A stretch of DNA of 64,000 nt from Pseudoclavibacter sp. AY1H1 (GTDB lineage Bacteria > Actinomycetota > Actinomycetes > Actinomycetales > Microbacteriaceae): NCBI RefSeq assembly GCF_002931055.1, contig NZ_PSXX01000002.1:124001-188000 (forward strand). The letters run 5' to 3'. The notes under the pieces are model-generated. The model did not search any database. It had not been told where the DNA came from and saw only the letters and a list, made by a program, of their open reading frames with translations. The position numbers and the translations under genes are program-made. Below, piece by piece: positions 48,372 through 57,888 of this stretch (its first letter is position 1; each line of letters starts with the position of its first letter).

Positions 48372-49109
48372 TCAGCCTAGCGCACCTTCGGGGCTCAGGA
48401 TCGCATCCACGTACACGTGCTCGGCGGTTTCGAGCGAGACCTCGACGCCGATGCCGCCAGAAGCAGGCAGCAGGCCGATCCACGCACCACGGCGCTGCAG
48501 GGTGACCTCGGTGCCGGGAAGCACGCCAGCCTCGCGCAGAAGCGTGAGCGTCTGGAGGTCGGACTGGACGGGCTCGCCGAGGCGACGCACCTTCGCGAGC
48601 ACGGGCTCCGTGGAGGTGGCTCCGCGCGCAGACTCCTCGAGGAGCGCCGAGACGCTCACGACGCCGGCGAGGAACTCCTCGGCAGGCTCGGCGCCGAACT
48701 CGACGAGTCCCGGAATCGGGGTGCCGTACGGCGATTCGCTGGGGCGACCGAGCATCTCGAAGATCCGCTGCTCGGCCTCGTCGCTCATGACGTGCTCCCA
48801 GCGGCAGGCCTCTTCGTGCACCTGGGCGAGGTCGAGGCCGATGACATTGGCGAGGAGACCCTCGGCGATCCGGTGCTTGCGCAGCACGCGCGTCGCCTTG
48901 GCACGCCCGTCGGTCGTCAGCACGAGTCTGCGGTCACCGGCGACCGAGACGAGTCCGTCGCGCTCCATGCGCGCGATCGTCTGCGACACCGTGGGACCCG
49001 AGTGCCCGAGTCGCTCGGAGATGCGAGCCCGAAGCGGGGTGATGCCCTCTTCCTCGAGGTCGAGAATGGTGCGGAGATACATCTCCGTGGTGTCCACCAG
49101 ATTGGTCAC
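48372..49109 (-). CDS. DtxR/MntR-family metal-dependent regulator
   Basis: 245 aa from GTG 49109-49107; the longer frame lacks family similarity before VTNLVDTTEMYLRTILDLEEEG. Winged helix RARISERLGHSGPTVSQTIARMERDGLVSV, then the dimerisation/metal domain HRIAEGLLANVIGLDLAQVHEEACRWEHVMSDEAEQRI, which has the Cys, Glu and His ligands of DtxR/IdeR. A C-terminal SH3-like FeoA domain ends it. It represses genes when Fe(II) or Mn(II) is bound. The target genes cannot be read, though the iron-type transporter at 26.8-32.8 kb is a candidate. Confidence 0.85.
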   Translation of the reverse strand: MTNLVDTTEMYLRTILDLEEEGITPLRARISERLGHSGPTVSQTIARMERDGLVSVAGDRRLVLTTDGRAKATRVLRKHRIAEGLLANVIGLDLAQVHEEACRWEHVMSDEAEQRIFEMLGRPSESPYGTPIPGLVEFGAEPAEEFLAGVVSVSALLEESARGATSTEPVLAKVRRLGEPVQSDLQTLTLLREAGVLPGTEVTLQRRGAWIGLLPASGGIGVEVSLETAEHVYVDAILSPEGALG

Positions 49110-49176
49110 GCCCCGCCACCCTCCGTTGCATTGGTCCGCCAAGCCTAGCGGCGAGCGAGCCCGCTTGCGCGCATAG

Positions 49177-50301
<1,125 letters not shown>

Positions 50302-50331
50302 TTCCGCCGGGTCCAACCCCGATCGAAGCGC

Positions 50332-50379
50332 AGACGAGAGGAGCGTCACCAGCAGCTGCTGGTGACGCTCCTCTCGTCT
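50332..50379 (+). terminator. 48-base perfect palindrome after serC
   Basis: Bases 50332-50355 and 50356-50379 are exact reverse complements (outer AGACGAGAGGAGCGTC). It lies 30 bases past the serC stop and runs directly into an 18-base tandem repeat. Confidence 0.75.
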
Positions 50380-50446
50380 GTCCTGCGCGTCTTGTCTGTC
50401 CTGCGTGTCATGTCTGTCCTGCGTGTCTCGTCTGTCCTGCGTGTCT
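50375..50446. repeat. Four 18-base tandem repeats
   Basis: Units at 50375, 50393, 50411 and 50429 share GTCTGTCCTGCG[C/T]GTC. The first unit overlaps the last five bases of the palindrome. The bases after it, up to the gene end at 50561, show no feature. An open frame over it on minus is only the repeat itself. Confidence 0.85.
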
Positions 50447-50560
50447 TGCTCCGCGATCCAGCGTGGCGCGTCTCCGCGCGAGCCGGGAGCTGACTTGTGG
50501 TCGCTTCGGGTGAGTTGTGACGACTACAACTCAGCCCTCGGCCACCGAGCATCCGCCGGG

Positions 50561-51826
50561 CTAGCTCTTGGCGTCGCCTTCGGGCGCTGACACCTCGGAG
50601 TCGGGCTCGAAGTCGACCCCGTCGAAGACGTCGTCCATGTCGTCGGCGAACTCCCGGATATCGGCGGCCTCACCGAACTCGGCGGCCTCCTGCGCTGGCA
50701 GCTCGTCCTCGCTGCGAGGGACCACGACGACCCGACGCCGCTTGCCCCGTGAGCTGCTCTTCTGGGGCTGCACCTCGTCTGCGAGCGCGGCGGGCGCCTT
50801 GGCGGCCCGCTTCGTCTTCGGCACGCTCGGCTCCGGAGCAACGTCGTCGCTCTCGACCGCGCCTGCCTTGGGCTCCTGGCCTGAGGTGTCGTCGGCACCG
50901 GCGTCGTCGGCACCGGATTCGCCGTCGACGGCCTTGCCCGCCTTCTTGCGCTTCCGACGCTCGGGCTTCTTCGGGGCTGCCTCGCCATCGGCGTCGCCGT
51001 GTGCTTCCGGAGTCGTCTCCTCCGCGGCGGCGTCAGGCGTCGCCTGGTCGACGCGCTTGCGACGCGACCGCTTGGGTTTCTCGGCGGGCGGCGTCTCCGC
51101 ATCGGTCACCTCGACAGCAGCCTCGTCGGCAGCCGTGTCGCTCGGAGTGCCGTCGGTGTCGACGTCCGACTTCGACTTCTTGGCCGACTTCTCCTTCTTG
51201 CGCTTCTTCTTCTTGGGCTTCTCGGCTTCTGCAGATTCGCCGACGGCAGGCTCTGAGCCAGCACCGGCTGCGACATCCTCACTCGCGGGCACCTGAGCCG
51301 ACTCGTCGTCCGCAGAACCGTCTGCGGTCGACTCGGCCTCGGCCGCACCGTCTGCACCGATGCGACGTCGTGTCCGCGTGCGCCGGATGCGCTTGCTCGA
51401 CTTGGGCGCAGCCTCCGCGCCCGCGGCCTCTGCGTTCTCGCCGTCGACGTCAACGACCTCGCCGACCTCGAGCAGCTGCGCCGCTTCGTAGTCGGCGAGC
51501 CGATCGGACCATGGCACCCACGAAGGTGCCAGCAGGGCCCCGTCGCCGGGCAGCAGCTCGGCCTCGAGGACCGTCGGCTCGGCCTGGTCGACAAGGCGAA
51601 CGAGGGAGACGTTCCATCGCCAGTCCGGGTAGCCGGGCAGGCGCGTCGTGTACTGGAGCGTGTAGACGCCCTCGTCCTCCTCGGGGACGACGGCGACGAG
51701 CTCGCCGAGCTCGGAGGCCGGCGTCACGTCCAGCAGAGCCGACCAGGCGAGCCTTCGCGAAGACTCGAGCTCGACGGCGTCAAGGGCGACCCCGAGCGGG
51801 GCTGCAAGCACGGCCTCGTTCGTCAT
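50561..51826 (-). CDS. DUF3027 protein with long Lys/Glu-rich tail
   Basis: 421 aa. The start overlaps the cold-shock gene stop by one base (TGATG). Residues 20-125 hold the DUF3027 pattern YTLQYTTRLPGYPDWRWNVSLV, then LLPGDGALLAPSWVPWSDRL. Residues 130-390 are low-complexity with repeated basic clusters (EKPKKKKRKKEKSAKKSKS, EKPKRSRRKRV, KKPERRKRKKAG), likely disordered and nucleic-acid-binding. The DUF3027-cold-shock pairing is common in actinobacteria; function unknown. Confidence 0.8.
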   Translation of the reverse strand: MTNEAVLAAPLGVALDAVELESSRRLAWSALLDVTPASELGELVAVVPEEDEGVYTLQYTTRLPGYPDWRWNVSLVRLVDQAEPTVLEAELLPGDGALLAPSWVPWSDRLADYEAAQLLEVGEVVDVDGENAEAAGAEAAPKSSKRIRRTRTRRRIGADGAAEAESTADGSADDESAQVPASEDVAAGAGSEPAVGESAEAEKPKKKKRKKEKSAKKSKSDVDTDGTPSDTAADEAAVEVTDAETPPAEKPKRSRRKRVDQATPDAAAEETTPEAHGDADGEAAPKKPERRKRKKAGKAVDGESGADDAGADDTSGQEPKAGAVESDDVAPEPSVPKTKRAAKAPAALADEVQPQKSSSRGKRRRVVVVPRSEDELPAQEAAEFGEAADIREFADDMDDVFDGVDFEPDSEVSAPEGDAKS

Positions 51827-52209
51827 CAGGCGTCCAGGTCGTCCGCGACGCGACGGAGCATCGCCGCGATCTTCGCGCCCTGCGGCTTCTCGGGGTAGCG
51901 ACCGCGACGCATCGCGCCGCCGACGGAGTCGAGCAGCTTCACGAGGTCCTCGATGATGACTGCCATGTCATCAGGCGACTTGCGCTGGATGCGCGCGACG
52001 CTCGGCGGGGCCTCGAGGACGCGGACGGACAGCGCCTGTGCACCGCGTCGTCCGTCGGCGATGCCGAACTCGAGCTTCGTTCCCGGGCGCACCGACGAGG
52101 TTCCTGCTGGCAGCGCTGTCGCGTGCAGGAAGATCTCCTGACCGTCGTCGGCCGCAATGAAGCCGAATCCCTTGTCCTCGTCGTAGAACTTCACCTTGCC
52201 GGTGGGCAT
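51826..52209 (-). CDS. Cold-shock domain protein with C-terminal extension
   Basis: 127 aa from ATG 52209-52207; the AAGGAG site 6 bases upstream decides this over two earlier ATGs. CSD residues 1-68 carry GKVKFYDEDKGFGFIAADDG (RNP1 K-G-F-G-F-I) and EIFLHATAL (RNP2). The C-terminal 55 residues are an actinobacterial extension (MAVIIEDLVKLLDSVGGAMRRGRYP). It should bind single-stranded nucleic acid. Co-transcribed with the DUF3027 gene. Confidence 0.85.
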   Translation of the reverse strand: MPTGKVKFYDEDKGFGFIAADDGQEIFLHATALPAGTSSVRPGTKLEFGIADGRRGAQALSVRVLEAPPSVARIQRKSPDDMAVIIEDLVKLLDSVGGAMRRGRYPEKPQGAKIAAMLRRVADDLDA

Positions 52210-52351
52210 GGCCATCTCCTTGTTCGGCGCACGAAGCACCAGATCGAACTTTCACAGGCGGGGCGGCGAACTTCGCTTCCCCTGGTCGGCCGCGGCGTGC
52301 GGCTGATCCGAACCAGTCTACGGTGGCGCGCATGTCGATTAGTCTGGTTCG

Positions 52352-52621
52352 GTGACCTCTTCCAACGGCGCCCCCATCGCGAAGGGCGAACGCATCCTCG
52401 CTTTCATGTCCCTCGGCATCGCGGCGATCTCCTTCATCGCGCTGCTCGTCCTGCTCGCGACGCCACTCCTCGGCATCGAGGTCGACGCGAGCAACCCGAT
52501 CTGGCCGACGCTGCTGTTCGTCACCTACATCGGCTTCCCCGTCGCGTTCCTTCTCATCCTGTCGCTCATCATCTGGCGCGTCGTCGCGAACCGACGCTCG
52601 CGGGGCAGGTCCGAGAGCTGA
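52352..52621 (+). CDS. Small two-helix membrane protein
   Basis: 89 aa from GTG 52352. Two hydrophobic segments (residues 18-40 and 50-75) with an RVVANRRSRGRS tail that is probably cytoplasmic. TAGTCT (52340-52345) ends 6 bases before the GTG, indicating a leaderless message. It overlaps the following gene in a CTGA arrangement. Function unknown. Confidence 0.65.
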   Translation: MTSSNGAPIAKGERILAFMSLGIAAISFIALLVLLATPLLGIEVDASNPIWPTLLFVTYIGFPVAFLLILSLIIWRVVANRRSRGRSES

Positions 52622-54306
52622 TAGACGCCTCCCCGAGCGCGCTGCGGATCCTCCAACTCCTTCGCAGCCTGGATCGCACCGACCTCGCCAGCCTCGCCGC
52701 CTGGCGCAGGCTGTCGATGCGCGGCTCGAGCGGTGCAATGGACATCGCCGAGGCACTCGCAGAAGAGACCGCCCTGAACGAAGCCGTCGCGCGGCTGGGC
52801 TGGCGAGACGCCTCGCGACTCGCCTCAGGCGAACCGGAGGCGCTGCAGACGGCTCGACTGCGCGGCCTCGCTGTCGGAACGCCGGAGGCACCCGAGCTCC
52901 TCTCGACCACCGCCTCCGCATTGTCCGAGCTCCTCGCGGCATCACCCGACGCCGCCGAGTTCGATGCGTCGAACCTCGCGCCACTCCCCCAGGCCACCGA
53001 GCGCGCCCACAGTGCCGCGCAGCTCGCGGCCGACGCGATCGCCTCCCTCGACCTCGCGCCGCGCGCCTACCGCGACGGACGAGGCGGGCTCCAGCTGGGC
53101 GCGACGACGGTCCGTCGCATCGCAGCAGAGCTGCACACCGAACAGGCCGTGCTGTCCCCCCTCTTCGAATGGATGCTGGACCTCGGCCTCTGCAGCCCGG
53201 TCTCCGACGCCATGCGCCCCACCTCGCTCGGGCGCGTGTTCCGCCTCAGCGCCCCGCTGTCGCGGTGGCGCCAGCTCGCCGACTGCTGGCTGGCAGAGCT
53301 CCGCGTCGCAGACAGGACGGGCCTGCTCGTCGACGCGAAGTCGCACGCGACGCCGCAGACAGAGCTCCTCGGCATCACCGTCGAGGGCCAGCTCAGCCAG
53401 CTCGGCGTCCTGCTCGCACAGGACGACCTCGACGGCGCGGCCGACCTCCTCGAAGCCTCCCTGCCGGACGAGGTTCCCGGCGTCTACCTGCAGCCGGATC
53501 TCTCGATCATCGCGCCTGGCCCGCTCGCCCCCGCCGACGAGCAGGAGCTGCAGTCCGTCGCATCCCTCGAACGACGCGGCCTGGCCTCGAGCTACCGGCT
53601 CTCCGAGGCTTCGGTCACGCACGCGCTCGGCACCGGGCTCTCGATCGGCGAGATCAAGGCCACGCTCACTCGGCTCTCGCTCACCGGCATCCCCCAGCCC
53701 GTCGAGTACCTGCTCCGCGAGGCCTCGAACCGGCACGGCCGGGTGCGAGTTCGCGAGCACCCCGTCCGCCCCGGCACCATCGTGACGAGTCAGGACCCGG
53801 CACTCATGGATGCGCTGAGGGTCGACGCGGCCGTCGCGCCGCTCGGTCTCCGCCAGTCCGGAGAGGGCGCGCTCGTCTCCTCGGCATCCCGCGACACGGT
53901 CGTGCTCATGCTGCTCGACGCCCGCTACCCGGCAAGTGCCGAGAACGCCACGGGCCAGCTCGTGCCGCTCCGCCCCCGGGAGACCGCCCCCGCGCGAGAA
54001 CGGCGTCCGAGCGAGGCCGCGCTGAGGTTTGCGGACGCCCTCCACGACGAGGCGACACGCCTGGACGCGGGAGACGATGCGCAGACGTGGGTGCAGCGTC
54101 AGCTCGAGGTGGCGCGACGAGCGAAGAGCGAGGTCACGGTGCGGGTCGACCTGGGAGGCGGCAAGGAGACCACCCTGCGCCTCGTGCCGATGAGCGTCGC
54201 GGCAGGCCGCCTCCGGGCGAGGGACCTCGCGGCCGACGTCGAGCGGACCCTCCCGATCCGCGCGATCCTCGAGGTGCAGCTCTCCGAGGTGCCCGAAGAC
54301 CAGTAG
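52618..54306 (+). CDS. Helicase-associated (XPB/Ssl2-like C-terminal) protein
   Basis: 562 aa if started at CTG 52618, which overlaps the upstream TGA as CTGA; the first ATG in frame (52717) would remove about 33 residues that fit the domain. Contains TTVRRIAAELHTEQAVLSPLFEWMLDLGL, then GVYLQPDLSIIAPGPLAPADEQELQSVASLERRGLASSYRLSEASV, the actinobacterial Helicase_C_3 pattern seen beside XPB. It has no Walker motifs. It probably partners the XPB helicase 60 bases downstream. Confidence 0.7.
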   Translation: MIDASPSALRILQLLRSLDRTDLASLAAWRRLSMRGSSGAMDIAEALAEETALNEAVARLGWRDASRLASGEPEALQTARLRGLAVGTPEAPELLSTTASALSELLAASPDAAEFDASNLAPLPQATERAHSAAQLAADAIASLDLAPRAYRDGRGGLQLGATTVRRIAAELHTEQAVLSPLFEWMLDLGLCSPVSDAMRPTSLGRVFRLSAPLSRWRQLADCWLAELRVADRTGLLVDAKSHATPQTELLGITVEGQLSQLGVLLAQDDLDGAADLLEASLPDEVPGVYLQPDLSIIAPGPLAPADEQELQSVASLERRGLASSYRLSEASVTHALGTGLSIGEIKATLTRLSLTGIPQPVEYLLREASNRHGRVRVREHPVRPGTIVTSQDPALMDALRVDAAVAPLGLRQSGEGALVSSASRDTVVLMLLDARYPASAENATGQLVPLRPRETAPARERRPSEAALRFADALHDEATRLDAGDDAQTWVQRQLEVARRAKSEVTVRVDLGGGKETTLRLVPMSVAAGRLRARDLAADVERTLPIRAILEVQLSEVPEDQ

Positions 54307-54330
54307 CGCTGCGAGAAGTCGCCGACACCG

Positions 54331-54358
54331 CTGACGCGCAGGACCCGGCGGGTATGAT
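54331..54358 (+). promoter_or_regulatory. Promoter of the XPB helicase gene
   Basis: CTGACG (54331-54336), 16-base spacer, perfect -10 TATGAT (54353-54358), then 8 bases to ATG 54367. No ribosome-binding site fits in the gap, so the message is probably leaderless or nearly so. Confidence 0.6.
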
Positions 54359-54366
54359 TGACCGCT

Positions 54367-56013
54367 ATGGCACTTGGACCGTTGATCGTACAGAGCGACA
54401 GAACTGTCCTGCTCGAAGTGGCGCATCCCGACGCCGAAGCCGCCCGCCACGCGTTGGCGGTCTTCGCCGAACTCGAGCGAGCGCCTGAGCACATCCACAC
54501 GTATCGCATCACGCGGCTCGGTCTCTGGAATGCCCGCGCGGCCGGCCACGAGGCCGACGAGATGCTCGACGTCCTCGAGCGCTTCGCGAAGTTCCCCGTC
54601 CCAGCGTCCGTCTCGGGCGAGATCCGCGAGACCGTGGCCCGCTACGGGAAGCTCGTCATCTCCCGCGACGAGGAGGGCGAGCTGGTCGTCTCGAGCGACG
54701 ACCCTGCCGTGCTCCTCCAGATCTCCAGGGCCAAGCACGTCGCACCGCTGCTCGAGGGACCGACCGGCGAGTCCGGATTCCGCGTGCAGGCCTGGGCAAG
54801 AGGTGAGCTCAAGCAGCAGCTCGTGAAGCTCGGCTGGCCCGCGGAGGACCTTGCGGGCTACACGCCTGGCACGCCGCACGCCATCGCGCTCGACGAGTCC
54901 GAATGGCAGCTGCGCGACTACCAGCGGTCGGCCGTCGACCACTTCTTCGAGGGCGGTTCCGGGGTCGTCGTGCTCCCCTGCGGCGCTGGCAAGACGCTCG
55001 TGGGCGCCGGTGCCATGGCGACCGCATCGACGAGCACGCTCATCCTCGTGACCAACACCGTCTCCGCGCGGCAGTGGCGCGACGAGCTGCTCCGCCGCAC
55101 CACGCTCACGGAAGACGAGATCGGCGAGTACTCGGGCGAGGTCAAGGAGATCAAGCCCGTCACGATCGCGACCTACCAGATCCTCACCGCGCGCCGGAAG
55201 GGCGTCTACACGCACCTCTCGCTGCTCGACGCCCTCGACTGGGGCCTCATCGTCTACGACGAGGTGCACCTGCTGCCGGCCCCCGTCTTCAAGCTGACGG
55301 CTGAGCTGCAGGCGCGACGGCGGCTGGGCCTCACGGCGACCCTCGTGCGAGAAGATGGCCGCGAGGGCGACGTCTTCAGCCTCATCGGCCCCAAGCGCTT
55401 CGACGCTCCCTGGAAGGACATCGAAGCCCAGGGGTACATCTCGCCTGCCAAGTGCTACGAGGTCCGGGTGGACCTGCCGTACGAGACGCGCATGGAGTAC
55501 GCGGCCGCGAGCGACGACGAGCGCTACCGCATCGCCGCGACGGCGCCCGCGAAGCACGAGCTCGTCAAGGCCCTCATTCGCAAGCATCGAGGCGAGAACA
55601 TCCTCGTCATCGCCCAGTACCTCGATCAGATCGACAGCATCGCCGAGGAGCTCGGAGTGCCGAAGCTCACGGGCCAGACGCCCGTCGCGGAGCGCGAGGA
55701 GCTCTTCCAGGCCTTCAGGGAGGGACGGGAGAAGGTGCTCGTCGTCTCGAAGGTCGCCAACTTCTCGGTCGATCTGCCGGATGCGTCCGTCGCCGTGCAG
55801 ATCTCCGGCTCGTACGGTTCGCGGCAGGAAGAGGCGCAGCGCCTCGGTCGGCTGCTTCGCCCGAGCTCGAGCGGCGTGACCGCGTCGTTCTACACACTCG
55901 TCTCGCGCGAGACCGTCGACCAGGACTTCGCGCAGAACCGGCAGCGCTTCCTCGCGGAGCAGGGGTACTCGTACGAGATCCTCGACGCCGACGCCATCCT
56001 CGAACCGGCCTAG
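54367..56013 (+). CDS. Prokaryotic XPB DNA helicase
   Basis: 548 aa from ATG 54367; a TTG three codons earlier is less likely. N-terminal damage-recognition-like domain (1-130), then SF2 motors: Q-x-RDYQ, Walker A LPCGAGKT (about 203-210), DEVH (motif II), TATLVREDGREGD with the RED motif typical of XPB, and the second core with QEEAQRLGRLLRP (motif VI). A thumb region follows. It unwinds DNA 3' to 5' in repair, perhaps with a Bax1-like nuclease, which is not in the window. Confidence 0.9.
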   Translation: MALGPLIVQSDRTVLLEVAHPDAEAARHALAVFAELERAPEHIHTYRITRLGLWNARAAGHEADEMLDVLERFAKFPVPASVSGEIRETVARYGKLVISRDEEGELVVSSDDPAVLLQISRAKHVAPLLEGPTGESGFRVQAWARGELKQQLVKLGWPAEDLAGYTPGTPHAIALDESEWQLRDYQRSAVDHFFEGGSGVVVLPCGAGKTLVGAGAMATASTSTLILVTNTVSARQWRDELLRRTTLTEDEIGEYSGEVKEIKPVTIATYQILTARRKGVYTHLSLLDALDWGLIVYDEVHLLPAPVFKLTAELQARRRLGLTATLVREDGREGDVFSLIGPKRFDAPWKDIEAQGYISPAKCYEVRVDLPYETRMEYAAASDDERYRIAATAPAKHELVKALIRKHRGENILVIAQYLDQIDSIAEELGVPKLTGQTPVAEREELFQAFREGREKVLVVSKVANFSVDLPDASVAVQISGSYGSRQEEAQRLGRLLRPSSSGVTASFYTLVSRETVDQDFAQNRQRFLAEQGYSYEILDADAILEPA

Positions 56014-56036
56014 CTCGACTCCGGCAATTCTCCGGC

Positions 56037-56068
56037 TTGACTCTGCACCACGGTGCAGGGTCCACGCT
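56037..56068 (+). promoter_or_regulatory. MerR-type promoter with dyad in a 20-base spacer
   Basis: TTGACT (56037-56042) and CACGCT (56063-56068) are separated by 20 bases, too long for ordinary polymerase contact but typical of MerR-activated promoters. The spacer holds the perfect dyad CTGCACC-AC-GGTGCAG (56043-56058). CACGCT ends 6 bases before ATG 56075. Confidence 0.7.
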
Positions 56069-56074
56069 GGCGTC

Positions 56075-56551
56075 ATGCCACACATGAAGCACAGCCGACT
56101 CGCCAAGGCGCACGGCCTGATCCGCCTGTCCGCCATCTATGACCTCGTCGTCACCCTCGGGTTCGCCTTCCTGCCGACCGCGTCCCTGATCTTCATCGGG
56201 CTGAAGGCCCTGCACGCCGAGCTCGGACTCAGCGGCGAACTCCCCGACGCGAGCTCTCCTTCGACCATGATGTTCGTGAACCTGATGGGCAGCGTCGTGA
56301 CGGCGTGGGCGCTCTTCCGGATCTTCCGTCCGTCCCTCGCGGCGGGAGCTGCGGACACGCTCGCACGAGCGCTGTTCTCGCTCGCGATGATCACGGCGCT
56401 GACCCAAGGCGCGAGCCCGCTGATCGTGGTCATGCTGGCTCTCGAAGTCGCGTGGGGGGTCGCACAGGCGGCCGTGCTCGTCCGAGTGCGACGACCCCGG
56501 GCTCCGGCAGATGCGGCCCAGGCCGTAGTCTCCTCAGATGCGCATCGCTGA
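56075..56551 (+). CDS. Four-helix membrane protein controlled by MerR regulator
   Basis: 158 aa with about four hydrophobic segments (IYDLVVTLGFAFLPTASLIFIG, MFVNLMGSVVTAWALFRIF, LFSLAMITALTQGA, VVMLALEVAWGVAQAAVLV). The N-terminus is His- and Lys-bearing (MPHMKHSRLAKAHGL). No family recognised. The leaderless, MerR-type promoter in front and the overlapping MerR gene behind suggest an inducible membrane protein. Confidence 0.65.
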   Translation: MPHMKHSRLAKAHGLIRLSAIYDLVVTLGFAFLPTASLIFIGLKALHAELGLSGELPDASSPSTMMFVNLMGSVVTAWALFRIFRPSLAAGAADTLARALFSLAMITALTQGASPLIVVMLALEVAWGVAQAAVLVRVRRPRAPADAAQAVVSSDAHR

Positions 56552-56981
56552 GCTCGCCGAGCGGGCAGACGTCAAGGTCTCCACCGTCCGCTTCTACGAG
56601 CGGCGCGGGGTGCTCGACAGCCCGCCCCGCACGACGGGCGGCTACCGCGACTACGACGATCGGGCGCTCACTCGTCTGCGCTTCCTCCGTCGTGGCCAGG
56701 AGCTCGGGTTCACGCTGCGGGAGCTCACCGACTTCGTGGAGCTCTCGGCGGATGCGCGGGCGGGAGCTGCCCAGCCCGAGGCCGTGCAGCGGGCCGCGAA
56801 CGACAAGCTCCTCGAGATCGACGACCGCATCCGCGACCTTGACCGGACGCGGGCCGCCATCCTCGGGCTCCTCGCCGCCCCGTGCCTCGATCCGACGGCC
56901 GAATGCCCGATCGTGGACGCGCTCGGCCGCGAAGCGCGACCGGAGGTCACACGCGGGCGAGGAGCTCCACGTGCGTCATGA
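56538..56981 (+). CDS. MerR-family regulator with Cys-containing loop
   Basis: 147 aa. MerR HTH IAELAERADVKVSTVRFYERRGVLDSPPRTTGGYRDYDD, then the helix RFLRRGQELGFTLRELTDFVEL and the dimer helix. The tail CLDPTAECPIVDAL has two Cys six residues apart with a following Pro, the metal- or thiol-sensing loop of MerR-like proteins. TAGTCT (56526-56531) ends 6 bases before the ATG. It overlaps the membrane protein gene by 14 bases and is the natural regulator of the promoter at 56037. Confidence 0.8.
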   Translation: MRIAELAERADVKVSTVRFYERRGVLDSPPRTTGGYRDYDDRALTRLRFLRRGQELGFTLRELTDFVELSADARAGAAQPEAVQRAANDKLLEIDDRIRDLDRTRAAILGLLAAPCLDPTAECPIVDALGREARPEVTRGRGAPRAS

Positions 56982-57762
56982 CGAACTCGGCGTCCTCGTT
57001 GTCCGCCCACTCCGACCAGGCATCGGCGATGCGCTGAAGGTCGCCTGACGACGCGATCCCCCGCGCCCTCGCGTCCTCGGCGAACCGCGACCTGGTGGCG
57101 CGCTCCGCCCACGTCGACCCCCACCAGGCGCGCTCCTCCGGTGTCGTGAAGATCCAAGCGCTCGCCGAGAGACGCACATCCTCCAGTCCCGCAGAGTGTG
57201 CCCATCGCCGCAGGACCCTGCCGGCGTTCGGCTCCCCGTCGTTCGAGCGCGCGACCTTGTCGTACACGGCAAGCCAATGGTCGAGTTCCGGAAGCTGCGG
57301 CGACCACACGCACGTTCCGTAGTCGACATCTCGCACCGCGACCAGTCCCCCAGGCTTCGTCACTCGGCGCATCTCCCGCAGCGCCGCGACCGGGTCGGAG
57401 AGGTGCTGCAGCACCTGATGTGCGTGCACCACGTCGAACTCGCCGTCGGCGAAGTCGAGCGAGTAGACATCGCCGAGCAGGAACTCCGTCTGCGTGTCCC
57501 CGGCTTCGAGTGCGGCGGCACGCGACGCCTCGAGGGGCTCATCCACGACCTCGATGCCGACGACACGGCCGGCGGTGCCGACCCGCCGCGCGAGATCCAG
57601 GGTGATCGAGCCCGGCCCGCAGCCGACGTCGAGCACGTGCATGCCCTCTCGCAGCTCCGGGAGGAGGTAGCCGGCGGAGTTCTCGGCCGTACGCCGCCCA
57701 TGCGAGCGGAGCACGCTCGCGTGGTGGCCATGGGTGTACCTCGGGGCTGCGGAGTCGTCCAT
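56947..57762 (-). CDS. Class I SAM-dependent methyltransferase
   Basis: 271 aa from ATG 57762-57760. SAM motif I HVLDVGCGPGSITLDLARRVG (about residues 41-61), motif II-like Asp/Glu at VVGIEVVDEPL, motif III FLLGDVYSLDFADGEFDVVHAHQVLQHL and post-motif MRRVTKPGGLVAVRD: a UbiE/Methyltransf_11 layout. The substrate is unknown. TACTGT on - (57769-57774) ends 6 bases before the start. Its 3' end overlaps the convergent MerR gene by 35 bases. Confidence 0.85.
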   Translation of the reverse strand: MDDSAAPRYTHGHHASVLRSHGRRTAENSAGYLLPELREGMHVLDVGCGPGSITLDLARRVGTAGRVVGIEVVDEPLEASRAAALEAGDTQTEFLLGDVYSLDFADGEFDVVHAHQVLQHLSDPVAALREMRRVTKPGGLVAVRDVDYGTCVWSPQLPELDHWLAVYDKVARSNDGEPNAGRVLRRWAHSAGLEDVRLSASAWIFTTPEERAWWGSTWAERATRSRFAEDARARGIASSGDLQRIADAWSEWADNEDAEFVMTHVELLARV

Positions 57763-57851
57763 GTCGGCACAGTAGCGCACCGCGCGCCCGGACCCGCGTG
57801 AGCACGACCCAGAAGATTAGCGCATCCGCACTGCCGCGACACCGCGCGCCG

Positions 57852-57882
57852 TCAGACTTCACTCAGACGGCGTCAAGATACT
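57852..57882 (+). promoter_or_regulatory. Promoter and repeat site of response-regulator gene
   Basis: TCAGAC occurs at 57852-57857 and 57863-57868, exactly 11 bases apart, the direct-repeat geometry of OmpR/PhoP-type binding. GATACT (57877-57882) ends 6 bases before ATG 57889. Autoregulation is likely. Confidence 0.5.
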
Positions 57883-57888
57883 TAGTCC

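Noticed and set aside
50375-50446. CRISPR array
   Set aside because: The repeat is 18 bases with no spacers and no cas genes nearby; it is a simple tandem repeat.
52942-56136. 1064-residue open frame on -
   Set aside because: Antisense to the XPB and helicase-associated genes; shadow of GC-rich codons.
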